NCBI GenBank assembly: GCA_024742935.1
Contig: JANSXN010000017.1
Location: 1 to 45,348, forward strand
Source of the DNA: Flavobacteriaceae bacterium
GTDB taxonomy: Bacteria > Bacteroidota > Bacteroidia > Flavobacteriales > Flavobacteriaceae
Length of the DNA: 45,348 nucleotides
Direction: 5' to 3'
The notes beneath the pieces are model-generated. The model saw nothing but the letters and a program-made list of their open reading frames with translations. It did not search any database and was not told where the DNA came from. Position numbers and translations under genes: made by a program. Shown here piece after piece: positions 16,592 to 27,036 of the stretch. Position 1 is the stretch's first letter, and every line of letters starts with the position of its first letter.

Positions 16592-17659
16592 TTATATTTT
16601 ATTTTCTAATTCTTGCATTACTTCTACAAGAAGTTGAACACTTTCAAGAGGCATTGCGTTGTACATTGAAGCGCGGTAACCACCCACACTTCGGTGACCG
16701 TTGAGTCCGCTTATACCGGCTTCTTTAAGAAGTGTTTCAAAGGGTTCTTTAAATGTTTCGTCAGTTAGATTGAAGGTGGCGTTCATAGCAGAGCGATCTT
16801 CATCTCGGGAAACAAAACCTTCAAAAAGAGAGTTTCTGTCTATTTCACTGTAAAGCAATGCTGCTTTTTCATTGTTTTGTTTTTCGATTGCAGCAACACC
16901 GCCTCTGGCTTTTAGCCATTGTAAATTGAGCATTGATACATATACAGCAAATACAGCAGGTGTATTGTACATGCTTTCTTTATCGATGTGGGAGTTGTAA
17001 TTTAAAATATTAGGTATGGCTCTGCTCACCTTATTCAGTATTGATTCTTTTATGATGACAAGCGTGGTACCTGCCGGTCCCATGTTTTTTTGAGCTCCTG
17101 CATAAATTAAACTAAACTGGGAAAAATCGATATTCCTGGAGAAAATATCACTGCTCATATCACAAACCAGAGGTGTGTTTGCTTTTGGAAACTCTTTTAA
17201 TTGAGTTCCATAAATAGTGTTATTACTGGTGCAGTGAAAATAATCTACATCATCAGGAATTTCATAATTTTTTGGAATGTAGTTGTAGTTTTTATCTTTT
17301 GAGGAGGCAATTTCAATGACTTCACCAAAAAAGCGTGCTTCTTTGATGGCTTTGTCAGACCAGGTGCCTGTATTGAGATAGGCAGCTTTACTTTCCAGTA
17401 AATTTTGAGCGAGCATAACAAATTGTGTGCTGGCGCCTCCTTGAAGAAATAATGCTTGGTATCCTTTATTTTCAAGGCCCAATAATTCAAGAGAAAGGCT
17501 TTTTGCTTTTTCCATTACAGCGATGAAATCCTTGCTTCGGTGAGAAATTTCAAGGATGGATAAACCGGAATTGTTATAATCGAGAATTGCTGCTGCTGCT
17601 TCCTTAAAAACCTCTTGAGGTAAAATGCTGGGACCTGCGCTAAAATTGTGTTTTTTCAT
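16592..17659 (-). CDS. serC: Phosphoserine aminotransferase SerC
   Basis: A 355-residue class V aminotransferase. It converts 3-phosphohydroxypyruvate plus glutamate to phosphoserine, and it also acts in some pyridoxal phosphate pathways. Motifs: HNFSAGPSILP at the N-terminus, LFLQGGASTQF (about 70-80), the PLP lysine Lys191 in YAGAQKNMGPAG, and the C-terminal GHRSVGGYRASMYNA. Length is standard. It lies directly upstream of serA, separated by a REP-like hairpin. The third pathway enzyme, SerB, is not in the window. Confidence 0.95.
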   Translation of the reverse strand: MKKHNFSAGPSILPQEVFKEAAAAILDYNNSGLSILEISHRSKDFIAVMEKAKSLSLELLGLENKGYQALFLQGGASTQFVMLAQNLLESKAAYLNTGTWSDKAIKEARFFGEVIEIASSKDKNYNYIPKNYEIPDDVDYFHCTSNNTIYGTQLKEFPKANTPLVCDMSSDIFSRNIDFSQFSLIYAGAQKNMGPAGTTLVIIKESILNKVSRAIPNILNYNSHIDKESMYNTPAVFAVYVSMLNLQWLKARGGVAAIEKQNNEKAALLYSEIDRNSLFEGFVSRDEDRSAMNATFNLTDETFKEPFETLLKEAGISGLNGHRSVGGYRASMYNAMPLESVQLLVEVMQELENKI

Positions 17660-17739
17660 GAAAACTGTTGAATGAAGTTTGGAACTATTTTAAGTTTGCT
17701 AAAATACTCACTAATCAGTTAAAAGTAAGCCTCTTTATA

Positions 17740-19219
<1,480 letters not shown>

Positions 19220-19247
19220 AGGTTTTTAAATGACCTAGTATACTAAG

Positions 19248-19277
19248 CCAGACCCATATGATGTGTCTGGTTTTTTT
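19248..19277 (+). terminator. Rho-independent terminator of the ferredoxin gene
   Basis: CCAGAC (19248-19253) pairs with GTCTGG (19265-19270) and is followed by seven T residues. Confidence 0.85.
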
Positions 19278-19348
19278 ACTTAAGCTTTTTTGTGAAACAT
19301 TTTTTAATAGTTTCGTCTTTAAGACAACATCAATCAAAAATAAAACGT

Positions 19349-20404
19349 ATGAAAAAAATTATTTTATTAATGTTTCTTTTTTTAGTGGGAAACATTGTTT
19401 CAGCACAATGTGCATTTGACAGTACAATTACATCAGACCCTGATTTAAGTGGCGGAAATCAGGTTCAGTGTTCTGATCAGGTTATTGTTTTTACGGCTCC
19501 GGCAGGGTATGACAGCTACCAGTGGAAATATAAATTTTCACCCGGTGGAACGCCTACAGATTTTACAGATGAAACAAACAATACACTAAGTATAGTTGCC
19601 GGTGACCTTGGTTTTGCTTATGTATTTGTTACCATTACAGATGATGGCTGTACTGAAGATTCTAACGAAATTTTATTTGACACCTGGATATTTTTAAATC
19701 CTGCAATTGAACACGATCCAGACACAACACTATGTTTTGGAGAGTCCTCAATAATTTCAAATGCTTTTGCCGGACCAAGTTTATTCAGGTGGCTGAAAGA
19801 TGGAGAGATTGTTTACGAAGGCCCTCAGGATTTTTATGAAGTATTTGAAGCAGGTTCTTACTTACTGGAAGTGTCTTATCCACAATGTCCTCAATTCTGG
19901 CTATCTAGTGGCGTTCCTGTTGTCTTTGATGTTGTTGGAGAAGAAGTTGAGATAGAAGAAGTTGATGGGGTATTATATACTACTGAAAATGGACTAAGCT
20001 ATAAGTGGTTTCTAGAAGATGAATTAATTGATGGAGCAGACACTTTCTTTTACACCCCTTTAGAAAGTGGAAACTATACAGTTGAAGTAGGTTTTCAGGC
20101 ATCACCAATATGTTTGGTAACCTCTGAATCTTTCTTCTTTGACTTTCTTAGTTTATCGTCCAATGCATTATTAGATGAGGTGTATTTTATCAACACGATT
20201 TCAAAAAATAACGAGTTTGTACTAAAAAATACTCAGAATCTTTCACTTAATATCACGCTTTATGATACAAACGGAAGACTCCTTTCAAATACAACATCTT
20301 CAGAAGAATTCATTGTGATTTCTTCAGAGATGCTTAAAAGCGGCATCTTTTTCTGTAAAATTGAAATGGAAGGAAAAGTAAAATCTGTTTCTTTAATCAA
20401 ATAA
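19349..20404 (+). CDS. Secreted protein with T9SS C-terminal sorting domain
   Basis: A 351-residue surface or secreted protein of unknown function. A signal peptide (MKKIILLMFLFLVGNIVSAQ) is followed by about 250 residues of Ig/PKD-like beta modules. These repeat the pattern 'Y-x-W-x-x-...-G-x-Y/F-x-V' (SYQWKYKF, LFRWLKDGE, SYKWFLEDE), as in adhesin-like modules. The last about 75 residues (from EVYFINTISKNNEFVL, through ITLYDTNGRLL, to the end) are a type A sorting domain. The ATG at 19349 is chosen over the upstream start of the frame because it opens the signal peptide. It may bind polysaccharide or surfaces, but no enzyme motif is seen. Confidence 0.82.
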   Translation: MKKIILLMFLFLVGNIVSAQCAFDSTITSDPDLSGGNQVQCSDQVIVFTAPAGYDSYQWKYKFSPGGTPTDFTDETNNTLSIVAGDLGFAYVFVTITDDGCTEDSNEILFDTWIFLNPAIEHDPDTTLCFGESSIISNAFAGPSLFRWLKDGEIVYEGPQDFYEVFEAGSYLLEVSYPQCPQFWLSSGVPVVFDVVGEEVEIEEVDGVLYTTENGLSYKWFLEDELIDGADTFFYTPLESGNYTVEVGFQASPICLVTSESFFFDFLSLSSNALLDEVYFINTISKNNEFVLKNTQNLSLNITLYDTNGRLLSNTTSSEEFIVISSEMLKSGIFFCKIEMEGKVKSVSLIK

Positions 20405-20427
20405 TGAATCATTATTTTTTATAACTT

Positions 20428-20457
20428 GCCTGTTACTTTTAAAGTGACAGGCTTTTT
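20428..20457 (+). terminator. Rho-independent terminator of the T9SS protein gene
   Basis: GCCTGTTACTTT and AAAGTGACAGGC form a near-perfect hairpin (20428-20452) followed by a T-tract. The T-tract merges with the TATTTTTG box of the next gene. Confidence 0.85.
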
Positions 20458-20464
20458 ATTTTTG
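20457..20464 (+). promoter_or_regulatory. -7 box before the tandem hydrolase genes
   Basis: TATTTTTG matches TAnnTTTG and overlaps the T-tract of the upstream terminator. The ATG at 20474 would leave a leader of only a few bases. No -33 box at normal spacing. Confidence 0.33.
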
Positions 20465-20473
20465 AACCGCTAA

Positions 20474-21355
20474 ATGAATCTGATGCCACACTGGTTATAC
20501 ATAACGCTTATCATACTTACGGTTTATGTTGTTATAAGTATCCTTTTGTATTATCTTCAGGATTATTTGTTATTCAAGCCAGAAAAACTTCCAAAGGATT
20601 TTGAATTTTATTATGAAAATCAACAAGTTGAGGAATACAACCTAACGACTACAGATGGTGCAATTATCAATGGATTGCATTTTAAAGTGGAAAACCCAAA
20701 AGGAATTGTACTCTATTTAAAGGGAAATTCAAAAAGCATTAAAGGCTGGGGAAAATTTGCAGTTGACTTTACACGCCATCAATTTGAAGTTATTATGCTT
20801 GATTACAGGGGGTTTGGAAAAAGTACCGGAAGACGCACTCAAAAAGCCATTCACAATGACCTGCAGCTTGTTTATGATAAAATCAAGGAACGGGTTTTGG
20901 AACGATACATCATTTTATATGGTCGCTCTCTGGGTTCTGGTTTTGCGACCAAATTAGCATCTCTTAACCACCCCAGAATGTTGATACTCGACGCACCTTA
21001 TTACAGCCTTACTAAAGTAACTGCCCGCTACATGCCTTTTATGCCACTTTCTTTATTGATGAAATATCCATTACCCACATACAAATGGATCAAATATGTC
21101 AAATGTCCCATCCACATTTTACATGGCACCAAAGACAAATTAATCCCCTTTAAAAGCAGCATCAAACTTTCACAGTTAAACCCTAAAAACACCCGATTGT
21201 ATGCCGTCATTGGGGGAGGGCATAAAAACTTAAATCAGTTTGAGTCCTATCACAAAATGCTTTCAGAAATCATTCATTCCACTAAAGTGAAAATTGATCT
21301 TGAAGGAAGTAGCTTTAAGGTAGAGCACGGTAAGAAAGCCTCAAACAATGTTTAA
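20474..21355 (+). CDS. Membrane-anchored alpha/beta hydrolase (first of tandem pair)
   Basis: A 293-residue alpha/beta hydrolase of the ABHD13/BEM46-like group. An N-terminal membrane helix (about 8-30) is followed by the hydrolase domain. The nucleophile elbow GRSLGS has Ser152, with acid Asp221 (HGTKDKLIP) and His250 (GGGHKNL), so the triad is intact. Where relatives have the oxyanion motif HGN, this protein has Lys83-Gly84-Asn85 (YLKGNS), which may alter activity. It overlaps its paralogue downstream by 8 bases. A charged C-terminal extension of about 35 residues is not shared. Esterase or lipase activity is inferred; the substrate is unknown. Confidence 0.82.
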   Translation: MNLMPHWLYITLIILTVYVVISILLYYLQDYLLFKPEKLPKDFEFYYENQQVEEYNLTTTDGAIINGLHFKVENPKGIVLYLKGNSKSIKGWGKFAVDFTRHQFEVIMLDYRGFGKSTGRRTQKAIHNDLQLVYDKIKERVLERYIILYGRSLGSGFATKLASLNHPRMLILDAPYYSLTKVTARYMPFMPLSLLMKYPLPTYKWIKYVKCPIHILHGTKDKLIPFKSSIKLSQLNPKNTRLYAVIGGGHKNLNQFESYHKMLSEIIHSTKVKIDLEGSSFKVEHGKKASNNV

Positions 21356-22142
21356 AAAAATAGTATACACACTTGTCATTTTATATGTTATGCTCATCGC
21401 TGCACTTACACTTTTTCAGGAAAAGCTAATTTTTTTACCCAGTAAATTGCCTGCTGAATATGTATATCAGTTTTCTGAACCCTTTGAAGAAATCAATTTA
21501 GAAACAAAAGATGGGGCACTTTTAAATGCCATCCATTTTAAATCACAAAATCCTAAAGGCGTTATTCTTTATTTCCATGGAAATGCCGGTGATTTATCCC
21601 GCTGGGGCGAAATCACTTCTTCTTTTACTAAATACAATTGGGATGTTTTAGTGATGGACTACAGAAGCTATGGAAAAAGTACCGGAAAGATTAGTGAATC
21701 GGCTTTATATGAGGATGCTCAGTTGTTTTATGACTATATTTCAAAACGATATAAAGAAAACGAAATCATCCTTTACGGAAGGTCTTTAGGGACTGCTTTT
21801 GCTACAAAACTTGCAGCTGAAAACAACCCAAATCTACTACTTTTAGAAACTCCATTTTACAATTTAACCTCAGTAGCAAAAAAAAGATTTCCCATTTTTC
21901 CTGTAGAATATCTTATTAAATATGAGTTTAAAAGCAATGAATATATCAAAAAAGTAAACTGTAAAACGGTTATTTTTCATGGAACTGACGACAATGTTGT
22001 GCCTTATAATTCGGGCAAAAAGCTATTTGAGTTGGCATCGCCTGCCGGCGGAAAACATTTTGTTACCATTAAAAGGGGAGGGCATAACAATCTTTCTAAC
22101 TTCACTAGCTATAAAAAAGAACTAGAACGACTTTTAAAGTAA
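21348..22142 (+). CDS. Membrane-anchored alpha/beta hydrolase (second of tandem pair)
   Basis: A 264-residue paralogue of the preceding gene, with the same layout: N-terminal membrane helix (about 4-24), then the hydrolase domain. Ser146 (YGRSLGT), Asp215 (HGTDDNVVP) and His246 (GGHNNL) form the triad. The usual oxyanion motif is retained (FHGNAG, His77-Gly78). The two proteins align almost end to end, so they arose by tandem duplication. The start overlaps the upstream stop, indicating co-translation. Its 3' end lies only 3 bases from the end of the convergent gene, with no terminator visible. Confidence 0.84.
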   Translation: MFKKIVYTLVILYVMLIAALTLFQEKLIFLPSKLPAEYVYQFSEPFEEINLETKDGALLNAIHFKSQNPKGVILYFHGNAGDLSRWGEITSSFTKYNWDVLVMDYRSYGKSTGKISESALYEDAQLFYDYISKRYKENEIILYGRSLGTAFATKLAAENNPNLLLLETPFYNLTSVAKKRFPIFPVEYLIKYEFKSNEYIKKVNCKTVIFHGTDDNVVPYNSGKKLFELASPAGGKHFVTIKRGGHNNLSNFTSYKKELERLLK

Positions 22143-22145
22143 CTA

Positions 22146-22598
22146 TTAAAAATCTGAAATTCGGGGGGTGTTGTTATAGTAAGGATTGTATAAAAAAGGC
22201 ATAGAAGCATCTCTGTAAACAGTATTTCTCACAGAATTCCTTCTTAAATAATAAGGATCATTAACCTCCACTTTTATAGCACTTTCTTTTTCTATGATTT
22301 TCCTAAAGCCTAAAGACTCTGCTGTAATTTTATTTTGAGAGGTATTCCGTCTGTTTAAATAGGCGTCCTGTCTGTTTATTGCATCCAACATACTCACGGG
22401 TTGCCAGTAATTAGTTGCAGTAATTCCCATACTTTTTGGAAATGCACTGGTGGTATGCTTCTTTACAAAATAGCTGTTGTCTATTGTAAAAACCTGAGGT
22501 AACGAGTTTTCATTTATCGTAAAAAATTTAGATCCAAACTCTTGAGAAAACAAGAATCCGGTAAGGAAAAAAAGTACAATGCTGAAGTTGTGTTTCAC
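22146..22598 (-). CDS. Small secreted protein of unknown function
   Basis: About 150 residues. I do not recognise the family. A hydrophobic signal-like start (KHNFSIVLFFLTGFLFSQ) is followed by a basic, Asn/Arg/Tyr-rich chain with DAINRQDAYLNRRN, YYLRRNSVRN and a C-terminal NPYYNNTPRISDF. The open frame extends to a TTG at 22628, but a TAnnTTTG box lies inside that extension. The GTG at 22598, directly before the signal peptide, is therefore the better start. Periplasmic or surface location is predicted. Confidence 0.6.
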   Translation of the reverse strand: MKHNFSIVLFFLTGFLFSQEFGSKFFTINENSLPQVFTIDNSYFVKKHTTSAFPKSMGITATNYWQPVSMLDAINRQDAYLNRRNTSQNKITAESLGFRKIIEKESAIKVEVNDPYYLRRNSVRNTVYRDASMPFLYNPYYNNTPRISDF

Positions 22599-22612
22599 TT
22601 TCAAATTTTTTA

Positions 22613-22620
22613 CAAATATA
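22613..22620 (-). promoter_or_regulatory. -7 box of the small secreted protein gene
   Basis: On the minus strand this reads TATATTTG, a full TAnnTTTG match. A TTG at 22638-22640 is 17 bases further upstream, slightly short of normal spacing. It places transcription start near 22607, just before the GTG at 22598. Confidence 0.42.
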
Positions 22621-22695
22621 CCAATCAAAAATCATCCCAAAAGTTTAAAAGTAATTAAAATGAAAGATTATTGATGATAATTTAATATTTAATTA

Positions 22696-22703
22696 TAGTT
22701 TTG
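22696..22703 (+). promoter_or_regulatory. -7 box of the lipocalin-like lipoprotein gene
   Basis: TAGTTTTG matches TAnnTTTG, with TTG at 22671-22673 (22-base spacing, slightly long). The leader to the ATG at 22729 would be about 20 bases. Confidence 0.45.
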
Positions 22704-22728
22704 CCGGCTAATTAATTTAACAAAAACT

Positions 22729-23253
22729 ATGAAAAAATTATTTTTATTATTTATTCCAATTTTATTTTTATTTACAGCATGTAGTAGTGACGATGATAAT
22801 GAAAACAACCAAGTTGATTTAACTGTTGATATCACAGGAAGCTGGGATGTAACAGGGCTTGATTATGAAGGCGAATCAGAAGTTGTTTTTGATGGCCAAA
22901 CCTTAACGTTGACTTACGATGGTTTTGGAAAAGATTTTGATGCACAAGTCGTTTTCTCTGAAAACCCAAATACTGTTGAATCATTCGGTTCATATACTAT
23001 TGTTTTAACTGTTAATTTTATGGGTCAAAACCAAACTGAAGAGTATCCTGTAGATTTATCAGATGATTTTAGCACTGGTAGTTGGAGTATTGAAGGCAAC
23101 CAAATGGTAGTAATTGATAGTAATACAGGTGAAGAACAAACATCTCAAATCATTCAATTGACTCAGAATAAAATGGTTTTACTTACAGAGCAAAATATAA
23201 TAGAAGATGGAATTGAAATTTCTATTACTTTAGAAATGACATTAGAAAGATAG
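22729..23253 (+). CDS. Lipocalin-like lipoprotein
   Basis: A 174-residue lipoprotein. The signal peptide ends in LFTAC with the lipid cysteine at residue 18, followed by the SSDDDNENN linker. The mature part begins ITGSWDVTGLDYEGE and has alternating strands ending GSWSIEGNQMVVID and LTQNKMVLLTEQ. This is the pattern of Bacteroidota 'lipocalin-like' lipoproteins (GxW start, S-W-x-x-x-G-N-x-hydrophobic). The role is unknown; it probably faces the periplasm or surface. It is a single-gene unit with its own promoter and strong terminator. Confidence 0.78.
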   Translation: MKKLFLLFIPILFLFTACSSDDDNENNQVDLTVDITGSWDVTGLDYEGESEVVFDGQTLTLTYDGFGKDFDAQVVFSENPNTVESFGSYTIVLTVNFMGQNQTEEYPVDLSDDFSTGSWSIEGNQMVVIDSNTGEEQTSQIIQLTQNKMVLLTEQNIIEDGIEISITLEMTLER

Positions 23254-23273
23254 AGAAACCAAAAAATATAAAT

Positions 23274-23307
23274 AAGGTTGAAATAAAGTTTTCAACCTTT
23301 TTTTTTT
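23274..23307 (+). terminator. Rho-independent terminator
   Basis: A 10-bp perfect stem (AAGGTTGAAA 23274-23283, TTTCAACCTT 23290-23299) is followed by a long T-tract, between the lipoprotein gene and the convergent end of secA. Confidence 0.85.
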
Positions 23308-23325
23308 GAAAAATTTCTAAAATCC

Positions 23326-26300
23326 TTAATCCATCAACACCCATTCCCCTTTATCAAGTAATGGGATGGCTTGTTTAAACTTCATTTCTTTAGTTTCACC
23401 ACTCATCACATGCTTGATGGTGACTTTGTCGTTGCGACCAATTTTTGGTTTGTCTCTAACGATGGTTTCAGTGACTCCTTGTTGTTGTCCCTGTGTGTTT
23501 CCGGCAGCCCTTGATTGTGCTGCACGTTCATCCATGTTGGGGATTTCATCTTTTTGAGTGCGTAGGTTTTCTTTTGGCTTTCGCAATCGCGCTTCCTGAA
23601 TCTGTGCCTGGTCTTGTTGAGGCAATTCACCTTTAAACAAGAAGGAAACCACATCTTTATTCACTTTCTCAATCATCACCTTGAATAATTCATAAGCTTC
23701 AAACTTATAAATCAAAAGCGGATCCTTTTGCTCATGCACCGCCAACTGAACAGACTGTTTGAGTTCGTCCATTTTACGTAAATGCGTTTTCCACGCATCA
23801 TCAATAATGGCGAGTGTGATGTTTTTTTCAAAGTCAAGGATTAATTGTTTTCCTTCAGTTTCATAAGCCTTTTCAAGGTCTGTCGCTACATTCAACGTTT
23901 TGACTCCGTCACTGAATGGAACCAAAATGCGTTTGTATAAATCCTTTTGTTTTTCATACACACTTTTTATAACCGGATAAGCAATCTCTGCATTGCGAAT
24001 CATTTTTTCCTGAAAATGGGAGTATGCTGCTTTATAAACAGTTCCGGCAATTTCAAGCATTTCTTTTTTCTCAAACTCTTCTTCGGTTACCGGCGAACTG
24101 ATGGAGAAGAAACGAATGAGTTCAAATTCAAAATTCTTATAATCCTGGGCGAGTTTGTTTGATTCAGCAATAACTTCTGAAGTGTCATAAATCATATTGG
24201 CAATATCCACCTTCAATCGTTCTCCAAAGAGTGCGTGGTATCTGCGCTTGTAAATTACTTCACGTTGGGCATTCATCACGTCATCATATTCCAGCAATCG
24301 TTTTCTAATACCAAAGTTGTTTTCTTCAACTTTTTTCTGTGCACGTTCAATGGACTTTGAAATCATAGAATGTTGAATTACTTCACCTTCTTTCAATCCC
24401 ATTCTGTCCATCAATTTGGCAATTTTTTCACTTCCGAAGAGGCGCATCAAATTGTCTTCTAGCGAAACATAAAATTGAGAACTACCGGGGTCTCCCTGAC
24501 GACCACTACGACCTCTTAGCTGTCTGTCCACACGTCTGGAATCGTGACGTTCTGTACCAATGATGGCAAGACCACCGGCCTTTTTCACTTCGTCTGAGAG
24601 CTTGATGTCGGTTCCACGACCCGCCATGTTTGTGGCGATAGTCACAATACCGGCGTGACCGGCTTCTTCTACAATTTGCGCTTCTTTTTTGTGAAGTTTT
24701 GCATTCAATACATTGTGCTTTATTTTTCTAATGGCAAGCATTTTACTCAATAATTCAGAAATATCAACAGAGGTAGTACCGATGAGTACCGGTCTTCCAG
24801 CGTTTGAAAGTTCAACGACTTCTTCAATAACGGCATTGTACTTCTCCCGTTTTGTTTTGTAAATTTTATCTTGTCTGTCATCTCTGGCGATGGGTCTGTT
24901 TGTGGGTATTTCCACCACATCGAGCTTGTAAATTTCCCAGAGTTCACCGGCTTCTGTGACTGCTGTACCGGTCATACCGGCCAGTTTGCGGTACATCCTG
25001 AAATAGTTTTGAAGCGTAATGGTTGCAAAAGTTTGGGTAAGCGCTTCAATCTTAACATTCTCTTTGGCTTCAATAGCCTGATGTAAACCGTCACTGTAAC
25101 GGCGACCGTCCATAATACGACCGGTTTGCTCATCTACAATCATCACTTTATTGTCCATCACCACATATTGGGTGTCCTTTTCAAAAAGGGCATAGGCTTT
25201 AAGAAGCTGACTCATGGTGTGGATGCGTTCACTTTTTATGGAGAATTCTCTGAAGAGTTCTTCTTTTTCTTTTGCTTCTTCTTCTTTGTCCAGACCTTTG
25301 GCTTCAATATTGGCAATTTCAATACCCATTTCGGGCATCACAAAAAAGTCGGGTTCCTTTTCTCCGGAAAGGAAATCAATGCCTTTATCTGTAAGCTCAA
25401 TTTGATTGTTTTTTTCGTCAATAACAAAATACAGTTCGGCATCAACCTTGGGCATTTCCTTGTTGTTATCAAGCATATAGAAATTTTCGGTTTTTTGAAG
25501 AATTTGTTTGATTCCTTCTTCCGAAAGATATTTGATCAAAGCTTTGTTTTTTGGCAACCCTCTGAAAACACGAAGCAATTTGAGACCACCTTCTTTGGTA
25601 TCACCTTCTTTTATGAGTTTCTTAGCTTCAGCTAAAACGCCGGTCAACAATTTCCTTTGGATATCAACCAATTCACTAATTTGTGGTTTTAACTCGGTAA
25701 ATTCGTGGCGGTCACCTTCCGGCACAGGGCCTGATATAATCAAAGGTGTCCTTGCATCATCAATCAAAACCGAATCTACCTCATCGACAATTGCATAGTG
25801 ATGCGGGCGTTGAACCAAATCGGTTGGAGCATGTGCCATATTATCCCTCAAATAATCAAAGCCAAATTCATTATTTGTCCCATAAGTGATGTCTGCATTA
25901 TAGGCTTTTCTTCGTTCTTCTGAGTTAGGCTGGTGATAGTCAATACAGTCAACACTTAGACCGTGAAATTGAAAAATGGGTGCCATCCAGGCGCTGTCAC
26001 GTTTGGCCAGGTAATCGTTGACTGTAACTAGGTGTACTCCATTTCCAGCAAGGGCATTTAAATAGACGGGCAGGGTAGCCACAAGGGTTTTTCCTTCACC
26101 TGTTTGCATCTCTGCAACTTTTCCCTGATGCAAAGCAATACCACCAATGAGCTGAACGTCATAATGCACCATGTCCCAGGTGATTTCTTTTCCGGCTGCA
26201 TCCCAGGAGTTTGACCAAACGGCTTTGTCTCCATTTAGGGTAACATACTCTTTTGTAGCAGAGAGTTCACGGTCAAACTGAGTTGCAGTAACTTCAAGCG

Positions 26301-26682
26301 ATTTGTTTTTAACAAAACGTTTGGCGGTTTCTTTTACAACTGCAAATGCCTCGGGAAGGATCTCGTCGAGGACACTCTTTTCGATGGCATAAATTTCATC
26401 TTTGAGTCTGTCTATTTCTGCATAAATGTCTTCATTTCTGTTGATATCGTTTGAATCATTTGCTTCCTCGGTTAATTTTTTAACCTCTGCATCAAGCTCT
26501 TTTCTGGAGTCTGCTATTTTTTGTCGAAAAAAATCAGATTTGGCTCTGAGTTCATCCAATGAAAGTTTTTCAATTTCAGATTCAAACTTTTTTATTTGGT
26601 TGACGATGGGCATAATTTGTCCCACGTCTTTTTTGGATTTATCACCAACAAATACTTTTAAAATTTTATCAAGAACTGTCAT
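23326..26682 (-). CDS. secA: Protein translocase ATPase SecA
   Basis: A 1118-residue preprotein translocase motor. NBD1 has Walker A MQTGEGKT at 192-199 and Walker B VDEVDSVLIDDART at 299 onward. NBD2 contains TNMAGRGTDIKL and GTERHDSRRVDRQLRGRSGRQGDPG. The protein is over 200 residues longer than E. coli SecA. Much of the excess is an insert between the DEVD motif and NBD2 (about 330-490, many charged residues with KEEEAKEKEEL), as in Bacteroidota SecA. The C-terminus lacks the usual zinc-binding cysteines and ends GETKEMKFKQAIPLLDKGEW. It has its own -7 box directly after a terminator. Confidence 0.96.
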   Translation of the reverse strand: MTVLDKILKVFVGDKSKKDVGQIMPIVNQIKKFESEIEKLSLDELRAKSDFFRQKIADSRKELDAEVKKLTEEANDSNDINRNEDIYAEIDRLKDEIYAIEKSVLDEILPEAFAVVKETAKRFVKNKSLEVTATQFDRELSATKEYVTLNGDKAVWSNSWDAAGKEITWDMVHYDVQLIGGIALHQGKVAEMQTGEGKTLVATLPVYLNALAGNGVHLVTVNDYLAKRDSAWMAPIFQFHGLSVDCIDYHQPNSEERRKAYNADITYGTNNEFGFDYLRDNMAHAPTDLVQRPHHYAIVDEVDSVLIDDARTPLIISGPVPEGDRHEFTELKPQISELVDIQRKLLTGVLAEAKKLIKEGDTKEGGLKLLRVFRGLPKNKALIKYLSEEGIKQILQKTENFYMLDNNKEMPKVDAELYFVIDEKNNQIELTDKGIDFLSGEKEPDFFVMPEMGIEIANIEAKGLDKEEEAKEKEELFREFSIKSERIHTMSQLLKAYALFEKDTQYVVMDNKVMIVDEQTGRIMDGRRYSDGLHQAIEAKENVKIEALTQTFATITLQNYFRMYRKLAGMTGTAVTEAGELWEIYKLDVVEIPTNRPIARDDRQDKIYKTKREKYNAVIEEVVELSNAGRPVLIGTTSVDISELLSKMLAIRKIKHNVLNAKLHKKEAQIVEEAGHAGIVTIATNMAGRGTDIKLSDEVKKAGGLAIIGTERHDSRRVDRQLRGRSGRQGDPGSSQFYVSLEDNLMRLFGSEKIAKLMDRMGLKEGEVIQHSMISKSIERAQKKVEENNFGIRKRLLEYDDVMNAQREVIYKRRYHALFGERLKVDIANMIYDTSEVIAESNKLAQDYKNFEFELIRFFSISSPVTEEEFEKKEMLEIAGTVYKAAYSHFQEKMIRNAEIAYPVIKSVYEKQKDLYKRILVPFSDGVKTLNVATDLEKAYETEGKQLILDFEKNITLAIIDDAWKTHLRKMDELKQSVQLAVHEQKDPLLIYKFEAYELFKVMIEKVNKDVVSFLFKGELPQQDQAQIQEARLRKPKENLRTQKDEIPNMDERAAQSRAAGNTQGQQQGVTETIVRDKPKIGRNDKVTIKHVMSGETKEMKFKQAIPLLDKGEWVLMD

Positions 26683-26706
26683 AATGTTTTATTCTATTGA
26701 ATGCTT

Positions 26707-26714
26707 CAAATTTA
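26707..26714 (-). promoter_or_regulatory. -7 box of the secA promoter
   Basis: On the minus strand this reads TAAATTTG (TAnnTTTG), about 25 bases before the secA ATG and directly after the terminator of the DUF2795 gene. No -33 TTG at normal spacing. Confidence 0.4.
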
Positions 26715-26717
26715 AGC

Positions 26718-26741
26718 AAAAAAAAAGCCTCTGTCGAGACT
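26718..26741 (-). terminator. Terminator between the DUF2795 gene and secA
   Basis: On the minus strand, AGTCTC and GAGGCT (26736-26741 and 26726-26731, one G-T pair) form a hairpin with a 4-base loop, followed by a run of T residues. It separates secA from the DUF2795 gene. Confidence 0.75.
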
Positions 26742-26763
26742 TTCTATTCTATTTTAATGGTTA

Positions 26764-26985
26764 TTAATATTCATCTTCATTCCAAAGATAATCTTCATCT
26801 GTGGGATAATCTGGCCAAATTTCTTCGATGGAGTCATATGCATCACCCTCATCTTCAATCGCTTGCAGGTTTTCTACAACTTCTAGAGGTGCTCCGGTTC
26901 TAATTGCATAATCAATTAGTTCATCTTTTGTGGCAGGCCAGGGGGCATCACTTAAATAAGATGCCAATTCTAATGTCCAGTACAT
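26764..26985 (-). CDS. DUF2795 family small acidic protein
   Basis: A 73-residue cytoplasmic protein. It starts MYWTLELASYLSDAPWPATKDELIDYAIRTGAP, the DUF2795 pattern, and continues with a very acidic tail (EDEGDAYDSIEEIWPDYPTDEDYL). Function is unknown. The short form next to secA is common in flavobacteria, as far as I recall. It has a good promoter and its own terminator, so it is a monocistronic, probably well-expressed gene. Confidence 0.85.
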   Translation of the reverse strand: MYWTLELASYLSDAPWPATKDELIDYAIRTGAPLEVVENLQAIEDEGDAYDSIEEIWPDYPTDEDYLWNEDEY

Positions 26986-27006
26986 ACACTACGGTTTAAT
27001 TTTTTG

Positions 27007-27036
27007 CAAAAATAATTTTTTAGTTTAGAAAGTCAA
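27007..27036 (-). promoter_or_regulatory. Promoter of the DUF2795 gene (TTG-N19-TATTTTTG)
   Basis: On the minus strand, TTG (27036-27034) is followed after 19 bases by TATTTTTG (27014-27007), an ideal Bacteroidota promoter. The predicted leader is about 16 bases. Confidence 0.65.

Noticed and set aside
25126-25635. 169-codon open frame on the plus strand
   Set aside because: It is antisense to the coherent secA frame, gives a Phe-rich, motif-free product and is a shadow of biased codon use.
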